Below the pieces are notes generated by a model. It ran no database searches and was not told the origin of the DNA. It was given only the letters and a program-made list of their open reading frames with translations. From NCBI GenBank assembly GCA_951230915.1, contig OX579638.1, positions 28,538,696 through 28,602,695 on the forward strand: DNA of 64,000 bases, written 5' to 3'. Numbering within the stretch: the stretch's first letter is position 1; every line of letters starts with the position of its first letter. Both the position numbers and the translations under genes were made by a program. This DNA is from Antitrichia curtipendula (lineage: Eukaryota; Streptophyta; Bryopsida; Hypnales; Leucodontaceae). Below are positions 1 to 14,632 of the stretch, one piece after another.

Positions 1-174
1 TAAAAAAAATTATATATCATGCAATAATTTTTGTATCATATAGTCAAAAGTTATGAAAATTGTTGCGCTTTGAAGCTACTCCTTGGACGCGTATTAAGTA
101 AAAATTTCATTTGTAGTGAGTTGCCCAAAATCAATATGTTGCCAAAAATCATAGTTCAATGTTTTAGAGGTTAA
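1..174. repeat. Truncated end of a TTAA-family transposon
   Basis: The stretch from a tagtcaaaagttatgaaaat motif through a ttgcccaaaatca motif to GTTTTAGAGG followed by TTAA (171-174) matches the inner side and terminus of the family seen at 46087-46510 and 22680-22856. Only this end lies in the window. It has no coding capacity. Confidence 0.5.
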
Positions 175-3100
175 TCTTTGAAGGATGGGCCCATGACCAT
201 TGATTTCAAGCCTACTATCCATCACTCCATTTATTGACATTTTGCAACTAGATATGAATGAAAAAGTTCATATATATTTCAAAGATGAAATCATGTGTCT
301 ACTACAAGGTATAAAGTTTTCAAATTTTTAAAGAATATTTAACATTATTATAAATATTTTAAGAAAAATAAATAAAAATTCATATTAAATGCAAAACATA
401 CTTAAGAAATCTAATTTTTTTACCATAGATGTATATTATAGTGCATAACATCATGATATAAACCAAAGTTACCGTATTATCTTAAAACTAGAAAATCAAT
501 AAACCACGGTTTTAGGCCCAATTTTCATATTGCTATAAAAAAAATGAAATTTACAAAAATTTCAAAATTTTCAATTTGAGTGGAAACAAAACTTGGTAAG
601 CTTCATTTTATTCCAAGGGAGATCACTTAGAGGGTCCATTAGGAACTACGTGCATTAAGATTTTAGACCCCCTATCTTATGTTCTAAAATTTAAATGAAA
701 GGAAAAGAAAAAAATATGAGTAGATTTTCCTACTTTAAAAGTTTATGTTTTGAATTATTGATAATTTTATTGTTAATTATAATTAGTTACTAATTTTTGA
801 AATAAAAATATACACTGCAAAGCTGAAAATAACTTTCACACCCCTATTTTATGTAAGAAAAAATTGTATAAAAAATACACCAAAAATTCTCAAAAATAAA
901 TCTCTATTGAAAGTTCATATTCCTTGAATATTGATGCAATGGTCATCTAAATGCATTCTCTATAAATATTTGAGTTGAAAAGCATGCCATTTTAGTTCAT
1001 TTTTCAACCTTGTCTAGAAATAATTTAATATGGTATTTGAATTGGGAGTTTTGGACAATAGAAACCTATAGCCTTTATTAAACAATACTCAAAATTATAG
1101 GTCGAAATCAAAGTTCATTAAAAAGTAAATAGGGGGGCAAAAAATCACTTGAACACACATGGTTAGTTCTAGATATACTAAGTGATCTCCCCGGGATTTT
1201 ATTAGGTGGACTCAAATTCAAAAAATACCATTTTTATGGCTAAAATTCACATCAATAATAATAGCAAGAAATTGCTAAAATTCACATCAATCTTAAATAG
1301 CAAGAAATGGCCAAAATACACTATAAGGGAATCTATGAGCTAATCTTGAAAGGACCAAGCATTCAAGTCTTGAACAATGGATGAATACCTGGCATATAAA
1401 AATGATTTTTTCCATCCATAATGTTTTTGAAGATTTATGTGTTAATTCTTTTATATTTGTACAATGCACATTCTAAAGACCTTCTTTTGCAAATATTATT
1501 ATTCAATTCTATTATTATTGCAAATTCTATTATTCAATAGGTATTGGTAGGTCTAGCCTCAAAAAGTAACCTTTTCAATTCAAAAAATGACCCTTCAAGA
1601 ATGATCCAAATAAAAAAGTAAAATAAAAATCTTCAAAAATCAATATAATTAGAACTCGATATTTTGAACTTCAAATAAAAAATTCTTGCAAAAATCAGAA
1701 ATATCCAATCTGCAATCAATTTTTAAGTTTTGTCTTCTAATTTGATTGAAAAACATTGGTTTGTGTACTAGTTGATGTACTAATTTTTGTCTTCTAACTA
1801 TATGGATATGATCTATAAATTATATTTATAAATATTATTTCAGAATCATCATTATATTATTATTCTAAATTGCATTTTATAATACATCTTCACAATTTTG
1901 GAAATTTGGACTAACCACTAGTTCTCAAGGGATTAAGCATCTTCTTCTTTAAAAAAGTTAATAATACTACATGAGGGAATTTGCAACACTATTCTCTGAA
2001 TTTTTACTCAAGCAAAAAATCAATTTAATGAATAAACTTATTTTTCCATCTTGCAAACTTAGGTGAAGTCACCCCAAGGACATTTTGCTTCCTCTACAAC
2101 GTTTTAGGATTAAATAAATACTGTTTTGTCCATAATCTATTTATATTTGGCATTAGTTAGTTGCAATACAAGTGGATGTTATAAGTAATGACTTTTTTTA
2201 GAAATAACATACGTGCAAAAAATATTGGGTGGAAAAAGATTCTAATAATATATGCTAATAGATTGAATTTTTTAAATTGTATAAAAAAAAATATAGCATA
2301 GAAAGATCTATTTTTAGCATCTACTAAAATAAATTTCCGGAACAAAATAAACTCATGGACCTAGAGATAGTCTTGGAAAAGTCTCAAGTGCTTGAGTTCA
2401 ATACTAAAACAATATTGAATTGTAAATGTAAAGTTTGATATGAAGTCAATCATAATTTTATATAGAAGGGCTTGAAATTCCTACAATACATTCCAAGAGG
2501 GAAAATATTTTGTCATTGTCACATGCAAAAAATAATTAAAGGAATAGTTCAATAATCAATGAAGGAAAACCAACATTCACTTTTTTTTGCAATTCAAAAA
2601 AAATAAACCAAATTATGGATTGTGATCAATTTTAATTTGTAATGAAATATGGACCAATTTAATTAATCTTTTTATGCACAAAGTCAAACGACATCTTGCT
2701 TCCATTTGAGAATAATGATGGAATATACATAATAATGAAACATGATATTAGTAACCATTTTTAATCAATATACAATATCCATTTTATTTTAAATATTAAA
2801 TTTGTAGATTGTATTTATTCCATGAATTAGGGCCTAGGTAATAATGATGAATTTAATCTTTTGTAACTCCTAAAAGATGAAACTAGAATTTCATCACTTA
2901 ATTTGGTTGGATTTTGATGAAAATTGGTCTAGACATGTAATTTGCTATCATCTCTTAAAGTTCTAATTTTTATACCATTTTGATATACTATTCAAAAGTT
3001 ACACCGCAAAACATTTTCCAAAGGTTGTTCTTTTACATGGAAGAAGGTTAAACAATTGACAAAAATCATTATTTTTTATTCAAAATAAATTTTTAATTAT

Positions 3101-5629
3101 TTATCTAGATTTATGTGTATAAAAAAAGCTTTTAATTCTTTTATTTTGACTAATGTAATGAAAAATATGAGGATTTTCATTTTTAGTGTAGGCTTTCATA
3201 AAACCTTTTCTCGAAAATAAAGTTTTAGGTTCATTATTGAATTCAGTGCTCAATATTTTTGAAAAATAATAAAATTTAGTGTGTGAATTTGTTATTGCAA
3301 AACTATAATCATTGAGTTTGACATTTTTCAAATCTATATATGAATTAATAGCAATTTATTGTTTTCCATCATGTTTCTTTAATATAATATTTTTTATAAG
3401 AATGAAATATGAAATATTATCTATTGAGTTTATTAATAAATATTTGAAACTTTTATACTCAATGTAATGACTTTCATTACAAGTTATATCACATACTATT
3501 TTTCAATAAAAAGTTTGTATGATGAAAGTTCATCATTTGGAAACACTAAAAAAATTTATTCCTTTGCCTTGACCACTACAATTATCATGCAATCTATGTG
3601 ATTATTTTTTCCAAGAAAAGTTCCACAAATTCCTATAGTAGTATACTTTTGGCGTTTCATTTTTTTAAATAATACCTTTTTTCATTTTTGCTCAATGTAC
3701 TAGATTATAACAATTAAAAGCACTTTCTTGTGAAGCATGGTTAGGTCTATTAAGGATAAAGTATAAAATTTAATGCATATTTTTAACATTGTTTCAATAT
3801 TATCTACTTCTTTGATAAGGAATTAATAATAAAGTAAGATTGATTTTCATATTTGGCAAGGTGAATATTTTTTCAATGTTGAATACACAAACTTTTTTTA
3901 TGAAAGTAGTGCAATGTTGGTTTTTGAGATAAAAGAAGGTCCTTAAATAGATATATGAAAAATTGTCTTATTTTTAGAAGACATATGTTGGAAAAGGGAG
4001 TTGATTGAGTAGGATGGTTGCCCTAGATTTGAATCCAATAGCATCATATGAATATTTTGTTGCAAGCTTCTTTTCAACAAGGTCTTACAATGGAACACTT
4101 CTTACAAGAGATCTTATAAGTGGCTACTTAATATTGCAATTAAATTTTCAGCTTACTACTCCTTCACAACAAAAACTAGACTACAAGCAATTGCCTTCCA
4201 CACACATTCTCAGATCCCCTTAAAAAAAGGATTCTAAACTTTTTTTAAACTCAACCCTTTCTTTTATATATAATCTTCATTCTTGCACTCCTCCATCAAG
4301 AATCTCCACATAGTTTGTATGTTAGGTAGTCTAGAGTCTCCCTTGTAATGGAGGTACATAAAATGAACATTCATAATTCATGCCAACTGTGAGTTCCCAT
4401 TTCGTCACTTGGAACTCATGATTTGTTTTTTTGGGATTTTTACAGTTCTGAATGAAATTTTATATACAACCTCCCCTAAAAGAATGTAAAACCAAAATAG
4501 GTATGTCACATACTAATATAGTATTTGGACCTAAATAGAGTGTTTTCCTTCAGTTATATCCAAATTCCGCACGTAAATAGGATAAAAGACCATAAATTGT
4601 ACATAGTAAGCGTGTTTAGTAGAAATTGCCCTAATTGTCTAAACTTGCCATTCATGTGACAAATCCTGGATAAATTGGTCCAAGGGAACTATTTGAAAAT
4701 CCTAGAGTAAATTTTCAAAGAGAGGTTTCAATTTCTCTATTCCATCAACAAAATAGTAAAAACTCCAATTGTTAGCCTACAAGTGAAGAAAACTCAAGAT
4801 AGACCAGAGAAAGGCATCTACAATCTAAGTATGGTAATTTGAGTGGAAATCATGCCAGAAGGGCAATGGCGCAATCGGTTCGCCAAGATTCCCTTCCATT
4901 TGAAAGATTCATTGTTTACCAGAAGTTAAAGGAAATAGCGGGATTTTATTTTCCTTCTTCAAATGTGCAAAGTAAAAATATGAGCTTACAAATCCTTTGT
5001 GGAGTTCCGTAAGAGGTTCTATAAAAAGTTTCGGAATTTTTTGATAGTTAAAAGATATCTTTCCAAACAGTCAACCGCCAAATTCTATGATGAAAAATTT
5101 ATAGGAATTACCATGGGTGCGGTAAAATCTCACTAAAAATTAGCATAATTTCTTTTATGTTACTAATGTGCTCCAACAAGATTTGTGGCATTCGATAGTC
5201 AAAAAGAATCAAAATTGACGAGATCCTGCAAAATCGACAAAATTGAAGATCAAAACGGGGAGTTGACCAACGTATCAAGAGCACATGAAGTCGGATTGAA
5301 GTCGAAGCGGGGTCTTTTTTACACCCTTACACTTACTAAAGAGCCTAGACTAGTTACTTTTCATAGAAAAGTCAACCTCCAAAAGTTAGATTTTTCACCC
5401 TCTTAGTCGTTAAATTGGCGCTAGGATTTTTTGCATTATTTGCGAGGAAAAAGGCGAAGGAATTCTTTTAAGACTAAAAATTTTCTTCTTAAGCCGATGG
5501 CACAATTTGTTTGTGATTTGGAGTTAATCTCCAAAAGTTAGAAATTGGTCCAGCATAAAAAGTTAAAAATGGTAATTTGTAATTAAAATTCCAAATGATA
5601 AGATTACCACGAGAAAATGAGAGGAGGTG
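175..5629. other. AT-rich intergenic DNA, no gene recognised
   Basis: Low-GC sequence with frequent stops in all frames. The short open frames (for example 4005-4223) resemble no family and have no coding signature. Some patches resemble other intergenic parts of the window, so much of it is probably old transposon sequence. Confidence 0.6.
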
Positions 5630-6430
5630 GGTGTCCTTAGAAGAGTATAAAAGGGAACCCCTTCTCCTCTCAATTCACCTCTTCTAGCCATTTTTCGGCT
5701 TTGTAACACGTTGGTTCATTTAGCTGAATTTTTTTGGTCATTTTGGGGTCAAAGTTGTAAACGAGTTGTTTTTGGAGCATTGCAAGCTCCTTTTGTTGCT
5801 CTTTTGTGAGCCTTAAAGGACAGTGGGGTCCCTTCAAATCTTATTTGTTGTTTTTGTACTTGTTTTGAAGTTTTGGTTGTATTTTGGTTGTACTAACTCT
5901 AGTTTTGTGTGTTGTTGTTGTTCCTTCAAGTTCTTGTTTAGGACTTGAGGCCTTTAGCTTATTATGGCTATAATTTTGTACTAATTTTTTGTATTAACTC
6001 GTCTTGTGGATAGTTGTTATACTAACAATTATATTAACATGTGATAGTTGGTGTTGTACTAACACATTTATTTCACTTGTCCCATTCAAGACGGCAGAGC
6101 TTTGACTCCATGTGTTAGAAATTGTTTTAGAATTTAGTGTATGACAAAAATCACGGTGGAGCTTTGACCCCATGTGCTAGAAATTGTCTTAGAATTTTAG
6201 AGGCTTCAAAGTCTTAGAGAAATCCCACTAAAATTGGTTGATATTGGGCATTTCCAAGTTTAGTTCCCAAAATGCAAGTTTTGAAAATCCAAGTTTAGTG
6301 TCCAAAATATTTAAGTGTCCAAAAAATTTCATGGCAAAAGTCTAGAGTTAGTTCTCAAAAGGTCCATGTGTTAGTTGTCATACCCAAAAGGCAATTTTTG
6401 ATGTTCAAGAAATTCTACAAAAAGGTTGAT
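5630..6430 (+). repeat. LTR-like retrotransposon fragment
   Basis: A TATA box (TATAAAAG, 5646-5653) is followed by a C/T-rich start-like region and a T/G-rich transcribed-type sequence, as in plant LTR promoters. The segment about 5720-5860, including the motif GGGGTCCCTTCAAATCTTA, recurs in reverse orientation at about 53210-53350. Inside there is an imperfect direct repeat of roughly 70 bases (about 6090-6160 and 6160-6220) centred on GAGCTTTGAC. No TG...CA ends, primer-binding site or pol gene could be identified, so the exact limits are uncertain. Confidence 0.4.
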
Positions 6431-9400
6431 ACAGATTAGAAAAAAATCCCAACCAAAAAAGCCAATCCAAGCCCCATTGCAACCCAAGCTTTAATGCATC
6501 CCCAAGCCTTCATGTGGCCCTAAGTCACAGTGCAGACCCAAGCCGAGTGCAACCCTTAGCCTCGACACCTAGGCTCTGGTCGATTTGAAATTGGAATTTG
6601 AACCAATTTTAGGTTTTATGCATGAAACTTTAAAAACTATAGAAGTAAGAATCAAGGGGTATAAGAATTATAGAATAGGAGTAAAGTTGAATTGGAAATT
6701 AAGAAGCTCAATAGACAATAAAAGTAGGGAGAGAAAGAAGAAGTAAGGAAGAGAAGGCTCAAAATCACACCTCGTAGTCTAATCTTTGCTAAGTCTCTCC
6801 AACATATCATGCATTAGCAATCTTTCACAACTCGATAGATAGGAATAGAAGATTAAACTCACAAATACAAGGGGCAAGTATTGGAAAGTTGTGTTTAGAA
6901 TTGTGAGCTAAAAGAGAAGGTAAAGAATTTAGGATTCAATCAAGATGAGGATGAAATGTTTGAAAAACATCTTAGGCCATTAGAATTTGAATAGAATACT
7001 AATTGACTTGGATAAGAAGTAGTAGTCAATTATTATTTAGGAACTTGAAACATTATTGTATGATATTCAAGTCAACTCTTGGAATACAATAATGGAGTTT
7101 AAATAGTGTTGAAGGGAAAGAAGTAGAATAGAAAGGAAAGGAGAAGTAGTTAGAAGTTTCAACTTTAAAATTGTATTAAAACATCACTTTCAAGCAGTGA
7201 GAAAAAACTCTCAAAGCAAGCCGACATGGAAAATGAAGGAGATCTTAAAAACTTCTACAGCAACATTCAAGATGACATCTTTGATGAGGTGAGTTACTAA
7301 TTCCTCCATCTTCTAAGAATTATTTAAGTTAGCCTTTTAGAACTCTTAAGCCAAACTATAGCTCCAAGTCAGAGTCTCAAGAATAGTTTTCTTTCAAGTT
7401 TTAGATTTAGAAGTTTGTAGATTAGATCTAGAGGTTTCCAAAAACATTTAACACTTCCAAATTGAACTTAAAGCGAATAAGATAAGAGTGGTTGAAGACT
7501 AGAGCCTAATTTGTATGAAGTTTACTTAAAAACAAACTTTGGAAAAAGAATTATAGGATTAAAAATACTTGATCATCTAGAATCCATAGGTGAAATCAAA
7601 AGTTAATTTTCAAGTCTAGATTGAGAGTAATTAACGGATGAAGTTTGAGGAACCGATTAGCAATCAAACTTCATCCATCAATAACTTCTAGAAGGAAAGT
7701 CCAATCGACAAGAATCTTAGCAACTTAGAAATCTAGAATTAGACTCTACAAGGGAAAAATAGTAAAACTTTAAAAATAATAAATCAACAAAAGTTAATCC
7801 GAAACTCAAGAATCAAAGAATCCTAATAAAAAAATTTAGAAGTTAGATTAGAATGGGAAGTTAGAACCATAAGCTTATAGAACAAGTTAAGTAGAATTCA
7901 TAGGTACCTCACACTTAAGAAAAAACTAAAGAACAAAGGAGATATAGAAGAGAATGAAGTTAGAAGATGAATTTGGATGAAAAGTTAGAAGAAGTATTCA
8001 AATAGGACCAAACTTGAACTTTAGGTACAAGATAACCCCTCAATCATATTTGCAAGATTTCAAGTCATTTTAAATTAGGAAACTAGGTAAAAAGTGTGGA
8101 TGAAGTTTTACTAGCCTTCCAAAGGCTAAAACTTCATTTGTCTATAACTTTGGCTAGGAAGTTCGGATGGGGATGAATTCTATATTTTTGGAAAAGGTAT
8201 AAAATTCTCTATGATTTAATATTATTAAATTTAGATTGTCTTGACTTACACAAAAAACCACAGTGGCTTGATCCATTCGGCCAACAATCTCATGTATTGC
8301 ATTCAAAGTTATACTTCTTGGTTGTTGTTGCAAGTTTGAGTACACTTAGGCACACTAAAAAGATCAATTGCTTGGAGGGCACAATGAATAACACCTAGGC
8401 ACCCAATAGCTTAAAAATAGAATATAAACAAAAAACCTGGTTGTACTCAATTATTTACCAAGGGTGGATAAATAAGTGCTCACACCAACCTCAAAAGTAG
8501 GTTGAAGTTTTTTTTCTACTTACAAAATCACACCCAAAGATGTTTTGTCTAAATAATCTTTTCTCCATAAACATAGCAAGAGAGCCAATACTATACGTCG
8601 TAATCTCTTTGCCATTGAAATTAGGAAGAAAAAGGCTTGCAATGTGAGCAAGTTATTATTGCAAATGTAGTCACAAGTATGTCCTCTCTATCATATATAT
8701 TTTCATTTTATATGAAAATTACATATTTACATATAAAAAACTATGTGGAAATCAAAATTACTATATATGCTCATTCGTCAATATAAAATCTTGTTTACAT
8801 ATATGAAAAAATTATTTGTTTATTTATTTTTATTTTTTTGTCTCCAATATATACCAACAATTTGACCTCTATAATCTTAAGGGACAATTTTAAATTTGTA
8901 AAAGCATAAGGGAGATTGGCTAGGGAGTATTTTTCTATTGAAAAAGTTCCTTGTGAAGGATATTGCTTTTCATTTTTATAGTAGAACAATGTAATCAAAA
9001 TCATTGTAGGAATATGAAATGTTATGAATAAGAAATAATGTAAATATAAAGTGATAATATAGATGATTTGTGAAAATAATTAGTTTAATAATTAACATGA
9101 CAATTAATATAAAATTTGCAATCAAATAGCATGCCAAATTCTTCAAAGAATTTGGATTATTTTCAATCTCAAAATATTATTGGAGTATATGCTCTAATTT
9201 TTTCGAAGTGAAGATTTCAAGATTTCAACCAACTACAAGATTGTAATATTTAAAACTCAAAAATCAAGCTTTAGAAAAGCTTTTCAAAGGCTCAATTCTA
9301 TCTTTCAATATTTCTTTGTACAAGTATCCTACAACTTGAGCAAGTTTGTAAATATAATTTTTTTATCTATTGGAAAATTGAGTCAAATATCTATGAAAAA

Positions 9401-10610
9401 ATGAATTAATCTTTTACATATTGAGAATTTATGATTTTAAATTAACTACTTTGATAGATCATACTATAGAAAGTTAATCTAAATGGAGGATTTTTTTAAT
9501 ATTATTAGCTTAAATAGATAACATTGCATGCATTGGTTCAAAAATAATAATAATTTGACTAAATAAAAAATTCAAAGTAAATTCTTAATTGCTTAAAGAA
9601 ACATGAGGTCCAATGAGGGCTTCTCAATATTTAAAGGATTAAGAAGCTTTTGTTGTTTAAAAAAATAACTAAATTATAATTGTTTATTTTTACACCTAAT
9701 TGAAAATTAAAAAATTAAAACAATATCCATATAAAACAAGCATGCTTCCTATTATTAAATTATGAAAAAAATTGGATCTCAAAAAATGATTTTATATTCT
9801 CTTAGAATGCTTTTTTGGAACATTATAAAAATAAACTATAAATATCGCAATTGCAAAAAGTGGTGCACCCAAAATCTTGGTCCTATTGGTGATAGCATTG
9901 GTGAATCTAATTGTACAAATGGAATCTAAAATTCAAATTCTACAACTTTTATTTGTGAATTGAGTCCAAAATATTCTTTTAAATAGTACTATATATTGAT
10001 TTTCTCCAAATTGTCAATTCTAGAAAAGACTCTAGGCGTTTAATTAGGGGTTAATGGCCAAAATCAATGTCTTCAATGATGGTAATAGAGTGATTAGTGA
10101 CTACAATAGGAACTTCCACCTCCAAGTGTGAATTCATTACATGAAGTGACTTTTTTGGGCCTTCATGTAATTGTGGCTATGTTAAAAAATATTATGATTG
10201 CTTTAGATGAGTGAGATGAGTATTATGGATACTTAGTTTTGGGGTAGCTAGAGACTCTTTTGACCCTATTGGTCAACATGCTTCAAAAATTAATAACAAA
10301 TTCAAACGTTTGTCAAAAAATATATAATTTCAATTGCTCTCTCCACTTTTCACATTTGTCTTTATGTAGAATTTTTAAATTTTTTTTTCAACAATGCCAA
10401 TAGGACAAATCAGTCATTTTGCAAATCATAAGCTGGTATACCTTAACTTCGTTCAAAAAAATTCTTTACACAAATTTGTACAAAGTTGAAATGAAGCACA
10501 AGGTGCTGTAAGCAATGGAACCAACTAGACTCTCACAAAGCCTACTAGCTACTGCACTTGCCTCAAAATGTCCACAAACAATATAAAGTAGGAAGTCTGT
10601 AAATTGTCCT
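6431..10610. other. AT-rich intergenic DNA, possibly decayed retroelement interior
   Basis: No intact gene is seen. The part at 6430-8350 (purine-rich on this strand, with repeated variants of a gatgaagttt motif) resembles the reverse complement of about 50450-51760. It may be the interior of the same retroelement family as the LTR-like fragment before it. 8350-10610 shows nothing recognisable. Confidence 0.4.
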
Positions 10611-11565
10611 TTAACCCCTAAAGGACCAAAAACCGTATTTTGAAAACATAGCGATTTAATGGAGCTCACTACAAACACAAGTTTCATTTTTTTTCATTTT
10701 AAATTTTCACACAAGATGTGCCCAAGGAATAGCTTTAAGGTCCAACAATTTTCATAAGTTTTGACTACATGGTTAAAAAGTTATTGCATGATATGTCATT
10801 TTCATTAGTTGGCAGGCAGCCCGGGCAGCTCAAAAAACTTCTTTAAAAATCACTTTTAAAAATAAAAAAAATAAAAAAAATTCGAAATTGGTTCTTTAGA
10901 TTTATATATACGCGGATAGCTTTTAACCATTCCATTTTTATTAATGAGTCAAAAGTTATGAGGATTCTTAGTTTGAGGGTAGTTATGGAATCTTTACTCT
11001 AAAATAAACCATGAAGTTCTTTGTTTAACTCAAGTTTCATTATTTAAAAAAATAAATAAAAACATAAGGTGTAGATTGTTTATTACAACATCACAACCGT
11101 TGGGATTGACATTTTTCAATTCCATATCTAACTTTTTAACAATTTAGTGTTTTGGATTACTTCTCTACCTCTTTCTAGTTACTATTTTTTTCCTATATGT
11201 TTTACAATTCCAAATGATCTGAAATTTTTTAAGAATGTAGCCAACTTGCCTTGAAGAATGAATCCAAAGAGTAACCACCATTTTGGACATTTTTTCATAC
11301 AAATGTGAGCTTGTGAAGTGCAGCTGCCCAAATTTTCGCAGGGACAAAAAAAGGATTTTTGTCAATTCAAACGCTATTATCTTGCGATCCGCAAGGTGGA
11401 AATTTCTGAGATTTTTTCCACAACTTCTTGAACTAGTGTATTACAAGATCCTACGATTATGTTTTTCCGAAATTTTTTTTTTTTTCAAAAGTTGGTACTT
11501 GTATTAGAAACGGCAATTTTGGAGCGATTTGGGTGAAAACATAGTCTGTGATCTTTAGGGATTAA
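10611..11565. mobile_element. TTAA-flanked non-autonomous transposon, copy B
   Basis: The left end reads TTAA-CCCCTAAAGGACC and the right end GTGATCTTTAGGGA-TTAA, so the element is about 955 bp including both TTAA copies. The flanks outside TTAA (TTGTCCT and GCCTACC) are not duplicated, so TTAA itself is the likely target duplication. No transposase frame is present. The inside contains the caatgtgagcttgtgaagtg block also seen in the copy at 46087-46510. Confidence 0.7.
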
Positions 11566-11762
11566 GCCTACCTACCTACCTCATCAATGATAATAATAGA
11601 TATCACAATGAACATGTCACCCTTTCCCAGATACAGGATGCATTTAGAACCTAGTTGGATTTTGGACCTCCTACCTTAAGCATTCATTTCTACCGGCAAG
11701 TTTGTTTTCAGTAAATAACATTTTGAATAATTTCTTATTTGACTTATTTTATTCATATTCTT

Positions 11763-12640
11763 TTAATCCCTTAAGGACCTAGCAAGGCCTTTTTCTTGGT
11801 CAAAAACACTCAAATTTGCCACTTCTACTACAGAGAGCAAAACTTTATGAAATAATTTTTTTTCCCATACCTAACCATAGGATCTTGCACTGAACTAGTA
11901 TAAAATGTATAGAAGGAATTTTAGAAACTTTGACGACGTAGATTGCAAGATATTTGCATTTAAAGTGAAATAAATCATTTTTCCTATCACATGGCGTAAT
12001 TAGATTATAAGACTTTGAATCTTCTTTACTTAAATTTTTTGCAATATAAATATTGAGTTACAAATTTTCATAATGAAAAATTAAATTCAAAGTTTGAAAA
12101 AAAAATTCAGAAAATAACAACTTCATTTTCATTCTTTAAGAAATTGTTTAGAAGAAGTACATTTGAGATAAAATGAAAGCTAAATTGTTACTAGTTCTGA
12201 AATGAAATATAAACACACTAATCTCAATGGTAACCTAGTTCTAGCAAGCAAACTAAACAGTGTGGAATTTTCTTTTTGAATATAAAAAAAATTGAGCTAA
12301 AAAACAAACCTAAGACATTGGTGTTTTAGAAAGATGCCCTAATTACCATTGAAACAAGATGCTCCATAACTTCAATATCACTAATCCAAATAGAATAAAT
12401 CAAATCTTATTATTCTTACAAAAATGTTTTTTTATGAAAAAATAGAGAGAGAGATGTAGAACTTTTGTAATTTTTTGTTGCTTGAAGTTTAGCATTTTGA
12501 GCCTAGTAAGGCTTAACTTTTTCTCCCAAACATTGATGGGACTAAAAATAATTTTCCTAAAAAGCTAATCTATTTTTCTGTCTTTGAAAAATGTTTCCAA
12601 AAATTGTGCCAAAAATTGAGATTATAGGAGCCTATCTAAG
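11763..12640. mobile_element. TTAA-family transposon, copy C, far end degraded
   Basis: It starts with TTAA-TCCCTTAAGGACC and aligns by eye with the copy at 15344-16257: tagtataaa, a ttgcaagatatttgc block, and a tttttctgtct block near the end. The right terminus is no longer recognisable and is set at about 12640. It is non-coding. Confidence 0.5.
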
Positions 12641-14408
12641 CTTTGGTCTTGCACTTCTTACCATTTTGACAATATCATCGCTTTGAAGATCTTAGTTCCT
12701 TTTTCTTTCTTGCTTAGTTGTATTTCAACATCTTGTTTTGTAATTTGTAACTATCACATGTTTAATCATGTATTGTGGAAGTTCTAATCACTACTAGTTA
12801 TGAAATTTTACTACAATCACATAAATCTCTCCCACAATCTTCCTTTAATATCATTTTGTTGTGGTTCATGCATTTTCTTATTGGTTTAAAAAATTTCATC
12901 ACTTTAAAGATTTTTCTTCCCTCGTCTTTGATATGGATTGCAATTTTTCTAAAATTTGGTACATAAATACCATGTGCATTTTCATGGTTTGGGGGATTTT
13001 TTTAATTACTATCATCTTTATAATCATTTGATAGTCTTTGTAATTACTTGCCAGCTTGCTATTATGGTAGTTATCAAGAATACTCAACATTAAAGTATTA
13101 ATGGTGTTTCTAAGATCCATTAGAGGTAGTTTACAACAAGAAGGTTAAGCTTGTAGTTTGTTCATTTGTCAACGCATATGATTCTTTGATTCCAAAGATA
13201 ACAACCTTGACAAGCACTATGAATGGTCTACAATCAAAGTAGGTTCAACCAAATTTGAGAGGAAGAATGGATTTTGAATAAAATATTTCTTGCAAATACA
13301 AAGAAATGAAAGGACCTTTGCATCATTGTCACTCAACAAGATTCAACATATTAAAACTCAAGGGTCTCTTTTAAGTCAAAAAGAACTCCAAGTGACCATT
13401 ACTTTTTAATCTCTTATTTTTGGAAGATTAATGATGGAGTACAAATTCGTGTGCAGGATTTCACCCTTAGAGGACAATCTAAGACACGAAAGGGCATATT
13501 GAAAAGTCAAACTTGAATTATTTGTAGTTCTTGATTTAAATTTTTTTTAAACTTCATTTAGAAAATGTAGTTCCACTAATCTACTTTTTATCCATTTTAA
13601 TTTTTTTAAATGATTAAAATTTAAATTTAAAGGTAGAGTCTTCAAAATTAAAATACACTGTTTTTGAATTTTTTTCTATAGATTTTCTCTTAGTGTGAGA
13701 TCAAATAGTACACCAATTACACCATAATGTTTATCTTTATCATCTCAATTTTTGCTAAACATTTCATATTATTCAAGTATTTTTGTATGATTTTTATTTA
13801 AAATTTACTTTAAAAGATTGTATAATATATTTTTTAATTTTTTTAATTATAAAAATATGAAGTTAAATTTTAAATATTTATTACTATAAAAAAAATATCA
13901 ATTTTTTTTGAGAGGTGTGTTTTAGCTTAGAAAACTATTGAAGCTTGACCAATCAGGAACACGGAATGGCCTATAAGGGTTAAATGCAATAGAAGTCATT
14001 AATGGTTTGGAGTGTTGGTGAACTCCCTCTACTAAATCATCAAATCATTCAAAACTTGCTCCATCTCCATTTTCACACAATGACAACATTCAAGGTGCTT
14101 TACATAGTTTATATTTATGTCCACTCTATTATATGTTTTCCACAATTTTTCAATTGTTTCATGAAATAATTTCGAGAATAATTATGATACTGTCATGAAA
14201 TAATTGTGACAATAATACATTGAAAACCCATTTTATTGAATATGTGCACATGTCATAAGATGAATCAAATTTGAATATACCTAAATTCTTAGAGAGCTAG
14301 GTTCCCATGTAATATGTGTAAAAAAATGCAAAACTCTATGATTATAATTGCAATTATTGCAATAACCAGTTACAATGACAATGATCTTTGAAAGGACATT
14401 ATGGCATA
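12641..14408. other. AT-rich intergenic DNA, nothing recognised
   Basis: No gene, RNA or clear repeat boundary is seen. The short open frames at 12775-12966 and 12899-13120 overlap on opposite strands and have no recognisable similarity. Confidence 0.55.
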
Positions 14409-14632
14409 TAAGGTAGAGGCACCTAATGGCATCCCTGTACCCAATGGCGTCCCTTTCTAGGAAGGGGCGTCATTTCAGAACCTAAATGTAAACGTACCAA
14501 ACATAACTTATTATTTTCTGACTGAAATAATAAGCCATGTATGGTCTGCCTAGAATTGCATTTCAAAATGACGCCCCTTCCTAGAAAGGGACGCCATTGG
14601 GTACAGGGATGCCATTAGTTGCCTCTACCTTA
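14409..14632. mobile_element. Foldback MITE with TA duplication
   Basis: A 220-bp element (14411-14630) has near-perfect inverted arms of about 75 bp that begin AGGTAGAGGC and run through CATCCCTGTACCCAATGGCG. It is flanked by TA on both sides, which fits Stowaway/mariner-type or related MITEs. The centre is an AT-rich loop. The high arm identity suggests it is younger than the surrounding repeats. Confidence 0.75.
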
